64,000 nt of DNA from Bacillus vallismortis (GTDB taxonomy: Bacteria > Bacillota > Bacilli > Bacillales > Bacillaceae), in the NCBI RefSeq assembly GCF_004116955.1, contig NZ_CP026362.1:1714501-1778500 (forward strand). Reading direction: 5' to 3'. How positions within the stretch are numbered: the first letter of the stretch is position 1; every line of letters begins with the position of its first letter. Below are positions 10,679 to 19,636 of this stretch, one piece after another. A program made the position numbers and the translations under genes. A model generated the notes under the pieces. It did no database searches. It worked only from the letters and a program-made list of their open reading frames with translations, and had not been told where the DNA came from.

Positions 10679-11735
10679 GTTTATCCCCCTTTTGTGGAAT
10701 TAAAATCACTTTTCCGCACTGGCCGCTTCTCATCAGCTCGAACCCTTTCTCAAACTCCTCTAACGGAAACTGATGGGTAATAACAGGTGAAAGATCGAGC
10801 ACGTTTGAGCTGAGCAATTGAGATACCTGCCGCCATGTCGAAAACATTTTTCTTCCTGTGATTCCTTTGATCGTTAGTCCTTTAAATACCACTTTATTCG
10901 TCAAATCAATTGTCACCGGATGTTCCGGCAAGCTAAGAATATGGAATTTTCCGCCATTCGCAGCCATCGCCAAACCTTGCGCGATAGCAGAGGGGTGGCC
11001 CGACATCTCGCAAACGAGATCCGCTCCTTCTCCATCGGTTAAAGCGCTTACAATTTTGAGCGGATCTTCTTTTTCAATAGAAACAGTACGTGTGGCACCC
11101 ATTTGTTTGGCAAGCGCCAATCGGTATTCATTTTTATCAACCGCTATTACTTGGGAAGCACCTGCTGCTTTTGCAACTGCAACAGCCATAAGACCAATCG
11201 GTCCGCATCCGATGACTGCAGTTGTTCCTCCTGCGGGCTGGCTCTCGAGCACTGTATGAACCGCATTTCCTAAAGGCTCTTGAATGGATGCAACCGCCGG
11301 GTTCATATCAGCGGGATTCTTCCAAACGTTATCAGCCGGAACTTTCACATACTCCGCAAAACAGCCTGCCGTGTCTACCCCGATAATAGCTGTATGGGTG
11401 CAAACATGAGCTTTTCCGGTTACGCAAGGCACACATTTACCGCAGACGATATGCGTTTCCGCAGACACATATTCTCCCACTTTTACATTCCTGGCATTCT
11501 CTCCTACAGCTTCAACAATGCCGCTGAACTCGTGGCCGAAAACATAGGGAGTTTTGATTCTCTGGCGTGCCCATTGATCCCAATTATAAATGTGCACATC
11601 CGTGCCGCATATGGAAGCAGCTTTCACTTTTATGAGGACTTCATGTTTATCGATCTCAGGAATGGGAACTTCAGTCAGCACAGCACCGAACGTCCCGTCC
11701 TTTTTCATTAGAGCTTTCATCTTTCCACCCTGCAT
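10662..11735 (-). CDS. tdh: L-threonine 3-dehydrogenase
   Basis: A predicted 357-residue zinc-dependent medium-chain dehydrogenase that oxidises threonine to 2-amino-3-ketobutyrate with NAD. Catalytic zinc ligands are in ICGTDVH and GHEFSG. The structural zinc site is CGKCVPCVTGKAHVC. The nucleotide-binding motif is GCGPIGLMAVAVA. I choose ATG 11735 because AAGGAGGA lies six bases upstream; the ATG at 11720 (MKALMKKDG) is an alternative. The stop lies 17 bases inside kbl. Confidence 0.96.
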   Translation of the reverse strand: MQGGKMKALMKKDGTFGAVLTEVPIPEIDKHEVLIKVKAASICGTDVHIYNWDQWARQRIKTPYVFGHEFSGIVEAVGENARNVKVGEYVSAETHIVCGKCVPCVTGKAHVCTHTAIIGVDTAGCFAEYVKVPADNVWKNPADMNPAVASIQEPLGNAVHTVLESQPAGGTTAVIGCGPIGLMAVAVAKAAGASQVIAVDKNEYRLALAKQMGATRTVSIEKEDPLKIVSALTDGEGADLVCEMSGHPSAIAQGLAMAANGGKFHILSLPEHPVTIDLTNKVVFKGLTIKGITGRKMFSTWRQVSQLLSSNVLDLSPVITHQFPLEEFEKGFELMRSGQCGKVILIPQKGDKHDEGI

Positions 11736-11771
11736 GTACAATCCTCCTTAACAAATTCTTGTTACATTCGG

Positions 11772-11800
11772 ATTGTACCATGATATGGAATAAGCGTAAA
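11772..11800 (-). promoter_or_regulatory. SigA promoter for tdh-kbl
   Basis: TTTACG (11795-11800) and TACAAT (11772-11777) are 17 bases apart on the minus strand, about 37 bases before the tdh ATG. Confidence 0.65.
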
Positions 11801-11815
11801 CAGCACTGTCTTTCT

Positions 11816-11837
11816 GACGAAGACAAAAGTGTTCGTC
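11816..11837. other. Inverted repeat upstream of the tdh promoter
   Basis: GACGAA and TTCGTC are separated by ten bases and lie just upstream of the tdh -35 hexamer. The position suits an operator or activator site, but it could also fold as RNA. No known regulator consensus was recognised. Confidence 0.35.
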
Positions 11838-11945
11838 TTGAAAAATGGGCGTAATTTTTTTCTGAATCGTTCTACGTTATTCCTTACTTTTGTATATTCA
11901 TCATTTATATGTCGAAAATATTATCGGAAGAAAATATCACAACAA

Positions 11946-11982
11946 ATGAAAAACAACCTGTCTGCATGACGCAAACAGGTTG
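11946..11982 (-). terminator. Intrinsic terminator after spoVS
   Basis: CAACCTGT pairs with ACAGGTTG across a 13-base loop, followed by TTTTTC. It lies 18 bases after the spoVS stop. Confidence 0.8.
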
Positions 11983-12000
11983 AGAATGCTTTATTTGTTT

Positions 12001-12261
12001 TTAGCGAGGCTCCACGATTAATTTAATCGCCGTTCTTTCTTCCCCATCGATCTGAATATCTGTAAAAGCAGGAATACAAATCAAATCAACGCCGCTTGGC
12101 GCCACAAATCCCCTGGCAATCGCCACAGCTTTTACAGCCTGGTTTAATGCACCCGCTCCAATCGCTTGAATCTCGGCGGCTCCTCGTTCTCTTAACACGC
12201 CTGCAAGCGCACCTGCCACTGAATTTGGACTCGATTTTGCTGAAACTTTTAAGATTTCCAT
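12001..12261 (-). CDS. spoVS: Stage V sporulation protein S
   Basis: A predicted 86-residue Alba-like protein that affects septum formation, spore coat assembly and sporulation timing. It matches SpoVS throughout (MEILKVSAKSSPNSVAGA, GAGALNQAVKAVAIARGF). The start ATG at 12261 has GGGGGAG upstream. It lies between ymdB and tdh as in B. subtilis. A SigH-type promoter about 130 bases upstream fits its known early-sporulation expression. Confidence 0.97.
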   Translation of the reverse strand: MEILKVSAKSSPNSVAGALAGVLRERGAAEIQAIGAGALNQAVKAVAIARGFVAPSGVDLICIPAFTDIQIDGEERTAIKLIVEPR

Positions 12262-12333
12262 TTCTGCTCCCCCTTAGTTTTACAATGGATAAGTGAGTGT
12301 TCATTAGAACAATCATTATTAGATGTTGCTATC

Positions 12334-12359
12334 CAAAAAGCCATCCCCACAATGCTTTT
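12334..12359 (-). terminator. Terminator-like hairpin in the spoVS leader
   Basis: On the minus strand AAAAGC pairs with GCTTTT around a GGGG-containing loop and is followed by TTTTTGG. It lies downstream of the SigH-type promoter and upstream of spoVS, so it could act as a leader attenuator, or terminate read-through from ymdB. Confidence 0.35.
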
Positions 12360-12389
12360 CAAAAATAGCGGGCTACCTTCCATTTTTAC

Positions 12390-12420
12390 TATATTCACTA
12401 AGGAGTCGCTATATTCCTGC
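12390..12420 (-). promoter_or_regulatory. SigH-type promoter for spoVS
   Basis: GCAGGAATA (12412-12420) and GTGAATATA (12390-12398) fit the SigH consensus (RnAGGAwww and RnnGAATww) with 13 bases between the two blocks. SigH control of spoVS is established in B. subtilis. Confidence 0.65.
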
Positions 12421-12460
12421 TTTTCTTTTTAATATTTTTATAAAATAACCACATGCTCAA

Positions 12461-13255
12461 TTATTCAAAGAACATGTGATCATCATTGATCAAAATCCGC
12501 TCAATTTTGACAGCCTTTTTGGTTTGGTCGTCGATGTCAATCACTACTCCGCTTAATGTTGTTTTTCCTTCAGCGACAGTAAATCGTACTGGAAGGTTCG
12601 TTTTGAATCGCTTAATAATCGTTTCTCTGTCCATCCCCAGTATACCATCATATGGGCCAGTCATTCCTACATCAGTAATATATGCCGTCCCCTTCGGCAA
12701 AATGCGGTTATCCGCTGTTTGCACGTGTGTATGAGTTCCGACGACTGCGGACGCCCGTCCATCCGTGTACCAGCCGAGTGCAAGCTTTTCACTTGTCGCC
12801 TCGGCATGGAAGTCGATAAAAATGTACGGTGTTCTTTTTGCAGCTTCGGCAATTAACTCATCCGCTTTTAAAAACGGATCATCAAGCGGCGGTAAAAACG
12901 TGCGTCCTTGTAAATTAATAACAGCAAGCTCTTTGCCGTTTGCTTTCACATATGTGATCCCTTTTCCCGGTGTTCCTTCAGGAAAGTTTGCAGGACGAAC
13001 CAAGTTCGGAACGTCATCTATAAAATCAAAAATTTCTTTTTTGTCCCATGTGTGGTTTCCCATCGTGATTGCATCGGCGCCAGCCTGGATTAAACTGTGA
13101 TAAATTTTTTCCGTGAGCCCTTTCCCATGTGCGGCGTTTTCACCATTAATAATGGTAAAGTGCGGCTTATATTTTGTTTTTAGCTTTGGCACATATTCTT
13201 TTACCATGTCACGGCCTGGTGAACCGACAACATCTCCAATAAATAACATTCTCAT
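12461..13255 (-). CDS. ymdB: YmdB metallophosphoesterase (cyclic nucleotide phosphodiesterase)
   Basis: A predicted 264-residue calcineurin-like phosphoesterase of the YmdB family, which in B. subtilis hydrolyses 2',3'-cyclic nucleotides and influences biofilm and motility gene expression. The metal-binding motifs appear in order as GDVVGSPGRD, NGENAAHGKG, GNHTWD and GTHTHVQTAD. It follows rny, and the two are commonly linked; a strong terminator lies between them, so expression of ymdB needs read-through or its own promoter. Confidence 0.95.
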   Translation of the reverse strand: MRMLFIGDVVGSPGRDMVKEYVPKLKTKYKPHFTIINGENAAHGKGLTEKIYHSLIQAGADAITMGNHTWDKKEIFDFIDDVPNLVRPANFPEGTPGKGITYVKANGKELAVINLQGRTFLPPLDDPFLKADELIAEAAKRTPYIFIDFHAEATSEKLALGWYTDGRASAVVGTHTHVQTADNRILPKGTAYITDVGMTGPYDGILGMDRETIIKRFKTNLPVRFTVAEGKTTLSGVVIDIDDQTKKAVKIERILINDDHMFFE

Positions 13256-13292
13256 TTTGTAAATCCCTTCTATTCTTAAAATTCTTTCGCCG

Positions 13293-13329
13293 TCAAAAAA
13301 ATAAAGTGATGCTTAGCGCATCACTTTAT
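13293..13329 (-). terminator. Intrinsic terminator after rny
   Basis: A perfect ten-base-pair stem (AAAGTGATGC/GCATCACTTT) with a short loop is followed by ATTTTTTT. The 5' arm overlaps the end of the rny coding region. Confidence 0.85.
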
Positions 13330-14888
13330 TTTGCATACTCAACGGCTCGAGTTTCTCTGATTACTGTCACTTTAATATGACCTGGATAATCGAGCTCGTC
13401 CTCAATTCGCTTACGGATATCTCGCGCCAGTCGATGAGCTTCAAGATCATTAATTGAATCCGGCTTCACCATAATACGCACTTCGCGTCCAGCCTGAATG
13501 GCAAATGATTTTTCAACACCTTCATAGGACTCAGAAATTTCTTCGAGCTTTTCAAGTCTTCGAATATAATTCTCGAGCGTCTCACTTCTCGCGCCTGGTC
13601 TAGCAGCGGAAAGCGCATCAGCTGCCGCTACCAACACAGCGATAATGGAAGTAGGCTCCTCGTCCCCATGGTGTGATGCAATACTGTTAATCACGACTGG
13701 GTGCTCTTTATATTTAGTCGCAAGCTCTACCCCGATTTCAACGTGGCTTCCTTCTACTTCATGGTCAATTGCTTTTCCGATGTCGTGAAGAAGGCCCGCA
13801 CGTTTAGCAAGCTTTGCGTCTTCTCCAAGCTCCGATGCCATTAGACCGGCCAAGAATGCGACTTCCATGGAATGCTTAAGCACATTTTGACCATAGCTTG
13901 TACGGAACTTTAAGCGGCCGAGGATCTTGATGAGATCTGGGTGGAGACCGTGAACGCCAACCTCAAATGTCGTTTGCTCACCCATCTCACGAATATAGTC
14001 ATCGACCTCGCGGCGAGATTTTTCAACCATTTCTTCAATCCGTGCCGGATGAATACGGCCATCCTGAACGAGTTTGTCTAGAGCGATCCTTGCTGTCTCA
14101 CGTCTGATCGGATCAAATCCGGAAAGAATGACAGCTTCAGGGGTATCATCAATAATCAGGTCAATTCCTGTCAGCGTTTCAAGCGTACGAATATTACGCC
14201 CTTCCCGCCCAATGATACGTCCTTTCATCTCATCATTTGGAAGATTAACAACTGATACCGTTGTTTCAGCAACGTGGTCCGCTGCGCAACGCTGTAAGGC
14301 GAGTGAAAGAATGTTTTTCGCTTTCTTATCCGCCTCTTCTTTCGCGCGGTTTTCAGTTTCTTTTGTCATGATGGCGATGTCATGTGAAAGCTCGTTTTCA
14401 ACCCGTTCAAGAATGATTTGTTTTGCTTCATCGCGAGTCAGGCTCGAAATTCGTTCCAACTCTGACTGCTGCATACGAATCATCTCATCCACTTTGCTTT
14501 CCATCTCTTCAATATGTTGTTGTCGTTCATTCAGAGAATGATCTTTCTTCTCCAACATCGCTTCCCGTTTATCAATTCCCTCATGTTTGCGATCAAGGTT
14601 TTCCTCCTTTTGGAGTAAACGGTTTTCTTGTTTTTGAAGCTCATTTCGTCTTTCACGAACTTCCTGTTCAGCATCTATTCGAAGTGTGTGGATTTCATCC
14701 TTTGCTTCAAGCAGAGCTTCTTTTTTCAGTGCTTCAGCATCACGCTTTGCATCTTCAAGAATTTGCTCGGCTGCACCGCGTGCGCCCGCAATTTTCGCTT
14801 CGGCAATGGTTTTACGAACAAAGTAGCCAACAACTAAACCGAGTAGAATCAGCAAAATGGAGATGAGAACCATCATAATTGGGGTCAT
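13326..14888 (-). CDS. rny: Ribonuclease Y
   Basis: A predicted 520-residue membrane-anchored endoribonuclease that starts decay of many mRNAs. The N-terminal helix [19 protein letters not shown] anchors it to the membrane. A long coiled coil covers about residues 30-200 and is rich in Glu, Lys and Arg. A KH domain with [15 protein letters not shown] follows, then an HD domain with [10 protein letters not shown] and LLHDIGKA. I start at ATG 14888 because GAGGAGGTG lies close upstream; a longer in-frame start at 14948 has no ribosome site. Confidence 0.97.
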   Translation of the reverse strand: MTPIMMVLISILLILLGLVVGYFVRKTIAEAKIAGARGAAEQILEDAKRDAEALKKEALLEAKDEIHTLRIDAEQEVRERRNELQKQENRLLQKEENLDRKHEGIDKREAMLEKKDHSLNERQQHIEEMESKVDEMIRMQQSELERISSLTRDEAKQIILERVENELSHDIAIMTKETENRAKEEADKKAKNILSLALQRCAADHVAETTVSVVNLPNDEMKGRIIGREGRNIRTLETLTGIDLIIDDTPEAVILSGFDPIRRETARIALDKLVQDGRIHPARIEEMVEKSRREVDDYIREMGEQTTFEVGVHGLHPDLIKILGRLKFRTSYGQNVLKHSMEVAFLAGLMASELGEDAKLAKRAGLLHDIGKAIDHEVEGSHVEIGVELATKYKEHPVVINSIASHHGDEEPTSIIAVLVAAADALSAARPGARSETLENYIRRLEKLEEISESYEGVEKSFAIQAGREVRIMVKPDSINDLEAHRLARDIRKRIEDELDYPGHIKVTVIRETRAVEYAK

Positions 14889-15058
14889 ACTTTCACCTCC
14901 TCTTGCTATGAACTTGGTTGTTGCTTCATTAAGTGTCGGCATGTACATTGTCTAGTTTTCTCAACATACAGAACCTTCACAGGGAATGAGTATTTTCATC
15001 GCCCTTGTCAAGTTTAAATGGTTTAACAATCATGTTAAAAAAACAATGTTACAACTTC

Positions 15059-15087
15059 ATTGTAAATGTGTCGGAAATACTTGTCAA
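15059..15087 (-). promoter_or_regulatory. SigA promoter upstream of rny
   Basis: TTGACA (15082-15087) and TACAAT (15059-15064) are exactly 17 bases apart. The implied leader to the rny ATG is about 165 bases. A second TTGACA at 15006-15011 has no good -10. Confidence 0.65.
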
Positions 15088-15163
15088 GCTTGCCATCTTA
15101 ACGTTTGCAGAGCCGACGTCTTATCCCGTGCCGAATGCAATTCATCCAAAAGAAGATCATGAA

Positions 15164-16339
15164 TCATTCTTGATTCAGAAGCTGGTATATTCTATTGTTC
15201 ACTTGGCCCAGTTTAGCGTTATTTTGAATGTTTGACAACAAAATTACAATGGTTTGCCCAGATTTACTAAAGCTGTTTAAGATGTTGAAGCCCGGCATGA
15301 CACCATGGTTTGAGTAGCTTCCGGGAGCAATATAAAATCCCATACCGTATGTGGAGCTGCTTCCCGGCGTAAACATCTTTTTATAGCTTTTTTGCGAATA
15401 CAGTTTGCCGTCTATCAGCGCTTGGTCAAATTTGTACATATCTGAAGCGCTCATATAAATATCACCGGCCCCATACAGCTGGGATAAATCGGGCATATAC
15501 GGTGTAATCGGCTTGCCGCCCTTCAGCTTATAACCGACAGCCGGATAAGGTTCTTTATGATATGTTTTGTAAAAGCCTGCATGCGTCATTTTCGCTGGTT
15601 TAAAAATATGATTCGTTATGTATTGTTCATATGACTCACCGCTTACTTCAGCAACAATATAAGCGAGAACGGAATAATTGGAATCCTGATAGTCCCATAC
15701 GCCTGGCTGACGTTTGATTCCCTGACGTTCTATGTCTTTTATTAAATCGTCCGGAGTGATTGCACCGTTTCCTTCAACATGCCCGTGTATTCCCGATGTA
15801 TGTGTGAGCAGGTTTTTCAAAGTAATCGTTTGCCCGTTAGGGAATTGAGGTAAATACGCGCTTACCGGATCACTTGTCTGAAGTTTTCCCTTTTCCTCTA
15901 GCTGCAAAATAGCGGTTGCAATCAGCGCTTTTTGTGACGAACCGACATAAAAAGAGGTCAATGGATTATTAGGGATGTGATATTTACGATCGGCATAACC
16001 AAAACCTTTATGTGTTACGATTTCTCCATTTCTGACAATCATGGCTGTTCCGCTGAAGCCGATCTCATTTAAATAATGGCTGATTTTTTGATTACGGTCC
16101 ACTGTTTTGATTTGTTCCTCTGTTTTTTCGGCGGTTTTCTTTATAACCTCTTTTTTCTGACCGCTATCTGAAGCTGCTGCAGTTTCTTGAGATGGCTCGT
16201 TCCCTTCACTATCTCGGTGAAGCGCATTCCAAATCGTAAAGCAAATCATCGCTGCTAAAAAACCAAGCAAAAGTTTGCCTCTTTTATTTAGTTTTCTCCG
16301 TCTGCGTTTCGCAGTTCGTCTGCTGGCTGGGCTTGTCAT
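15164..16339 (-). CDS. pbpX: PbpX, penicillin-binding-protein-like serine hydrolase
   Basis: A predicted 391-residue beta-lactamase-family protein. The N-terminus has a basic stretch (RRTAKRRRRKLNKRGK) followed by a membrane helix, so the catalytic domain is outside. The active-site SxxK is SSQK within YVGSSQKALIATA. The second motif position reads YQDSNYS, so the usual YxN appears as YQD. The third motif is HGVMPG. In B. subtilis pbpX belongs to the SigX envelope-stress regulon, and an ECF-type promoter can be read upstream. The substrate is uncertain; a D-Ala carboxypeptidase or teichoic acid esterase activity are both possible in this fold. Confidence 0.92.
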   Translation of the reverse strand: MTSPASRRTAKRRRRKLNKRGKLLLGFLAAMICFTIWNALHRDSEGNEPSQETAAASDSGQKKEVIKKTAEKTEEQIKTVDRNQKISHYLNEIGFSGTAMIVRNGEIVTHKGFGYADRKYHIPNNPLTSFYVGSSQKALIATAILQLEEKGKLQTSDPVSAYLPQFPNGQTITLKNLLTHTSGIHGHVEGNGAITPDDLIKDIERQGIKRQPGVWDYQDSNYSVLAYIVAEVSGESYEQYITNHIFKPAKMTHAGFYKTYHKEPYPAVGYKLKGGKPITPYMPDLSQLYGAGDIYMSASDMYKFDQALIDGKLYSQKSYKKMFTPGSSSTYGMGFYIAPGSYSNHGVMPGFNILNSFSKSGQTIVILLSNIQNNAKLGQVNNRIYQLLNQE

Positions 16340-16384
16340 TCAGTTTTTCCTCCCAAAATAAATTCCATTTTGCACACGTTTTGT

Positions 16385-16414
16385 TAGACGAATGAAGCAC
16401 CGAAAAAGTTGTCA
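16385..16414 (-). promoter_or_regulatory. ECF-type (SigX/SigW) promoter for pbpX
   Basis: TGACAAC (16408-16414) and CGTCTA (16385-16390) are separated by 17 bases, which fits ECF promoters with the AAC and CGTC cores. SigX control of pbpX is established in B. subtilis. Confidence 0.7.
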
Positions 16415-16450
16415 AAAAAAGCAATATTTTTTATCATTTTTTGCAAAAAT

Positions 16451-16480
16451 AAAAAGACTGAGTTTTTCACCCAGCCTTTT
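16451..16480 (-). terminator. Intrinsic terminator after recA
   Basis: AAAGGCTGGGT pairs imperfectly with ACTCAGTCTTT over a four- to five-base loop, with a following TTTTTATTTTT run. Confidence 0.75.
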
Positions 16481-16505
16481 GTATCATTTCAAACTGATTT
16501 TATTT

Positions 16506-17552
16506 TTATTCTTCAAATTCAAGTTCTTCTTGTGCACCTTCAGCTTGCTGCTGAGCTGCTCCGTGATTATCCAAGCCGTAATGTTCGCGAATTTGTTCCT
16601 GGATCATTAGCATGATATCTTTATTTTCTTTCAAGAATTGTTTTGCATTTTCACGGCCTTGTCCGAGGCGCTCTTCTTCATAAGAGTACCATGAACCGCT
16701 TTTTTGCACGATATCAAGTTCAGTTCCAAGATCAATGATTTCGCCTTCTTTTGAAATGCCTTCTCCATACATAATATCAACCTCGGCTGTACGGAACGGC
16801 GGTGCCACCTTGTTTTTGACGACTTTGATTTTCGTTTTATTCCCCATTACGTCGTTTCCTTGTTTCAGCTGTTCAGCACGGCGCACTTCTAGACGTACGG
16901 AAGAGTAGAATTTCAGCGCGCGGCCGCCAGGAGTTGTTTCCGGATTCCCGAACATAACGCCGACTTTTTCACGAATTTGGTTAATGAAAATCGCGATTGT
17001 CTTCGATTTGTTAATGGCGCCTGAAAGCTTACGGAGCGCTTGGGACATTAAGCGTGCCTGTAAACCAACATGCGAATCTCCCATGTCGCCTTCAATTTCC
17101 GCTTTCGGAACGAGAGCTGCCACAGAGTCAACAACAACAATGTCAACTGCACCGCTTCGAACCAATGCCTCCGCAATTTCAAGCGCCTGCTCGCCCGTGT
17201 CAGGCTGAGACAGTAAAAGCTCTTCGATGTTGACACCAAGCTTTTGTGCGTATACCGGATCTAATGCATGCTCTGCATCAATAAATGCGGCTTGTCCGCC
17301 CTGTTGCTGAACCTCAGCAATCGCATGAAGTGCCACAGTTGTTTTACCTGAGCTTTCAGGACCGTATACTTCAATAATCCGTCCGCGCGGATATCCGCCA
17401 ATTCCTAATGCCGTATCAAGAGCGAGGGAGCCGCTTGGGACAGTAGAAATTCTTGTATCTGTCTTTTCTCCCAGTTTCATAATGGAACCTTTGCCGAACT
17501 GTTTTTCTATTTGTTTAAGAGCCATATCTAAGGCTGCCTGACGATCACTCAT
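16506..17552 (-). CDS. recA: Recombinase A
   Basis: A predicted 348-residue RecA, the strand-exchange ATPase and SOS coprotease. Walker A is GPESSGKTT near residue 66, DAEHALDP follows, and [12 protein letters not shown] carries Walker B. The DNA-binding loop region around [18 protein letters not shown] is intact. The C-terminus is acidic (EELEFEE). A ribosome site AAAGGAGG lies upstream of ATG 17552, and a SigA promoter and LexA box precede it. Confidence 0.99.
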   Translation of the reverse strand: MSDRQAALDMALKQIEKQFGKGSIMKLGEKTDTRISTVPSGSLALDTALGIGGYPRGRIIEVYGPESSGKTTVALHAIAEVQQQGGQAAFIDAEHALDPVYAQKLGVNIEELLLSQPDTGEQALEIAEALVRSGAVDIVVVDSVAALVPKAEIEGDMGDSHVGLQARLMSQALRKLSGAINKSKTIAIFINQIREKVGVMFGNPETTPGGRALKFYSSVRLEVRRAEQLKQGNDVMGNKTKIKVVKNKVAPPFRTAEVDIMYGEGISKEGEIIDLGTELDIVQKSGSWYSYEEERLGQGRENAKQFLKENKDIMLMIQEQIREHYGLDNHGAAQQQAEGAQEELEFEE

Positions 17553-17587
17553 TCTATTTTTTCCTCCTTTATGTTACCACTACATAT

Positions 17588-17616
17588 ACTATACCCTGTT
17601 TGAAGGGATTTGCCAA
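17588..17616 (-). promoter_or_regulatory. SigA promoter for recA
   Basis: TTGGCA (17611-17616) and TATAGT (17588-17593) are 17 bases apart. The leader before the ATG is about 30 bases. Confidence 0.85.
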
Positions 17617-17624
17617 GAAAAAAG

Positions 17625-17638
17625 CGAACGCATATTCG
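17625..17638. promoter_or_regulatory. LexA (SOS/Din) box of recA
   Basis: The minus strand reads CGAATATGCGTTCG, a match to the B. subtilis Din box (CGAACrnryGTTyC) with one half-site base changed. It lies eight bases upstream of the -35, the usual recA arrangement. Confidence 0.9.
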
Positions 17639-17722
17639 GATTTTTTCGTGGCGGATTTCTATCAAAATACTATCATGTATCAGAGAAATCATGTTTTTTA
17701 GGAGGATAATGTGCTGAAAATA

Positions 17723-18973
17723 TTATTTTTGCTCTAAAAGCTTCAAGATTAAATGGCAGCCGTATTTGGCGCCACGTTTTCTGATTCCCGTTCTGGACCC
17801 CGCAAAGTGAAACTCGTGAACCTCTTCTTTTCCATTTGCTGAAATGCCGATAAACACATGTCCAGGCTCATGCCCCTCTTGAGTATCAGGACCTGCTACA
17901 CCGGTAAAACTGATGCCGATATCGCTGCCAGTGAGCTGTTGAACACCCTTTGCCAGCTCTAATGCGCACTCCTTGCTGACCGCTCCAAAACGGTCTAATG
18001 TTTCCTTCTTGACGCTAAGCACATGCTCCTTCACGTCGCTTGTATAACAAACGACGCCGCCGGCAAACAATGTTGAAGCACCGCTGAGATCCGTCAGCCA
18101 TTCAGAAAACAGCCCGCCGGTAAAACTTTCAGCCGCGGCAATTGTAATGCCTTTTTCCTTACATGCTTTAGAAAGCTCTTTTACTAGGGAAGTATCATCA
18201 TAGCCATAGAAAAATTCCCCTACACGTTCTAAGATAACAGCCTCTGTTTCTTTTAGCAGACGCTCCGTTTCCTTTTCGTCAGCATGTTTGGCTGTCAGAC
18301 GCAGCGTCACCTCTCCGTCGGCTGCCAAAGGAGCGATTGTCGGATTGGTTTGTGCATCAATAATATCTTCCAAATCAGCTTCAAGCTGAGATTCGCCGAT
18401 ACCAAAAAAACGAAGAACGGTTGATACAATTTTTTCATTTGAGCCCATCTTTTTCAGCAGAAGAGGCTTTGCCTCGTTTTCAAACATGGGACGCAATTCG
18501 CTTGGCGGCCCAGGAAGAAGCATATAAAAGCGCGAATCGTGCTCTAGGAGCATTCCCGGCGCCATTCCGAAGTGATTTGCCAGCACGTCAGATCCTTCGA
18601 TCACAAGCGCCTGTTTTCGGTTATTAGGTGACATCGTGCGTTTGGTCCGTTTGAAATAGTCCTCAATGGATTGGAACGCCTCATCATCTAACACAAGCGG
18701 ATGCCCCAGCGCATTTGCAATCGTTTCTTTCGTCAGATCATCTTTTGTCGGCCCGAGACCTCCTGAAAAAATAATGAAATCAGAGCGTTCTTCAGCAATG
18801 CGAATGACCTGCTTCAGCCGCTCCGGATTATCTCCAACTGCTGTATGATAAAATACGTTCACTCCGATGTCAGCAAGCTGTTTGCTGATAAATTGAGCAT
18901 TTGTATTGGCGATTTGGCCAAGCAACAGCTCAGAACCGACCGCAATAATTTCTGCTTTCTTTGGAAATTCCAT
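17723..18973 (-). CDS. cinA: CinA, competence/damage-inducible nucleotide-processing protein
   Basis: A predicted 416-residue CinA. The N-terminal molybdopterin-binding-like domain ([30 protein letters not shown]) is followed by a C-terminal amidohydrolase domain with [16 protein letters not shown] and [13 protein letters not shown], which resembles NMN/pyridine nucleotide deamidases. It lies directly upstream of recA, as in many Firmicutes where the two are co-expressed during competence. The recA promoter lies in the gap between them, so recA can also be transcribed alone. Confidence 0.95.
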   Translation of the reverse strand: MEFPKKAEIIAVGSELLLGQIANTNAQFISKQLADIGVNVFYHTAVGDNPERLKQVIRIAEERSDFIIFSGGLGPTKDDLTKETIANALGHPLVLDDEAFQSIEDYFKRTKRTMSPNNRKQALVIEGSDVLANHFGMAPGMLLEHDSRFYMLLPGPPSELRPMFENEAKPLLLKKMGSNEKIVSTVLRFFGIGESQLEADLEDIIDAQTNPTIAPLAADGEVTLRLTAKHADEKETERLLKETEAVILERVGEFFYGYDDTSLVKELSKACKEKGITIAAAESFTGGLFSEWLTDLSGASTLFAGGVVCYTSDVKEHVLSVKKETLDRFGAVSKECALELAKGVQQLTGSDIGISFTGVAGPDTQEGHEPGHVFIGISANGKEEVHEFHFAGSRTGIRKRGAKYGCHLILKLLEQK

Positions 18974-18991
18974 GACGTAAGTCCTTCTTTC

Positions 18992-19573
18992 TTAATTAGT
19001 TGTTTTTAACGCTTCCCAGTTTTTGGAGAAATATTCCCAGCCTGAGACGACAGTAAAGAAGACAGCTACCCATAGCGCCAAGTCAGCAAACGGGAATGAC
19101 ACAAGTTCAAACGGAAGATTATGAAGAAGCAATGCTGAAACCGCAATGATTTGTGCCCAGGTTTTAATTTTACCAAGCATATTAGCAGCCACCACTTCTC
19201 CTGTTCCGGCTAAGACAAGCCTCAAACCTGTCACGGCAAACTCCCTGCTGATAATCACAATGACCATCCAAGCTGGAGCAAGGTCAAATTGAACAAGGAT
19301 AATTAATGCTGCGGATACAAGCAGTTTGTCCGCAAGCGGATCAAGAAATTTCCCGAAGTTAGTCACAAGATTCAGCTTTCGGGCATAGTACCCGTCCACC
19401 CAGTCTGTTGTGGATGCAACAATAAATAGAATGGCACCGGCCAAATGTGCGACCGGGATCGATTCGTCTCCAACTTCTAGCCTGCCCCAGTCAAACGGCG
19501 CCAGCATGATAATCATGAAGATTGGGATTAATGCGATTCTAGCTAGTGTGATTTTATTTGGTAAGTTAAACAT
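18992..19573 (-). CDS. pgsA: Phosphatidylglycerophosphate synthase
   Basis: A predicted 193-residue membrane CDP-alcohol phosphatidyltransferase that makes phosphatidylglycerol phosphate from CDP-diacylglycerol and glycerol 3-phosphate. The signature DGxxAR(x8)GxxxDxxxD is present in WVDGYYARKLNLVTNFG continuing to FLDPLADK (near residues 60-85). Five or so hydrophobic helices follow. The CDP-diacylglycerol supplier cdsA is also in this window. Confidence 0.96.
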   Translation of the reverse strand: MFNLPNKITLARIALIPIFMIIMLAPFDWGRLEVGDESIPVAHLAGAILFIVASTTDWVDGYYARKLNLVTNFGKFLDPLADKLLVSAALIILVQFDLAPAWMVIVIISREFAVTGLRLVLAGTGEVVAANMLGKIKTWAQIIAVSALLLHNLPFELVSFPFADLALWVAVFFTVVSGWEYFSKNWEALKTTN

Positions 19574-19600
19574 AAAGCCCCTCCAATTTCATACTCGGAC

Positions 19601-19636
19601 GTGAAGAAAAGTCATCTGGTAATTAAGATGACTTTT
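19601..19636 (-). terminator. Intrinsic terminator after rodZ
   Basis: AAAAGTCATCT pairs perfectly with AGATGACTTTT around an eight-base loop, overlapping the rodZ stop, then CTTC. The T run is short and pgsA follows closely, so partial read-through is likely. Confidence 0.6.

Noticed and set aside
12086-12316. 76-codon frame overlapping spoVS in another frame
   Set aside because: Shadow of spoVS, which is strongly conserved; Arg/Ser-rich composition is typical of out-of-frame reading.
15006-15011. Second TTGACA upstream of rny
   Set aside because: No acceptable -10 at 15-19 bases; the TTGACA at 15082-15087 has a perfect partner.
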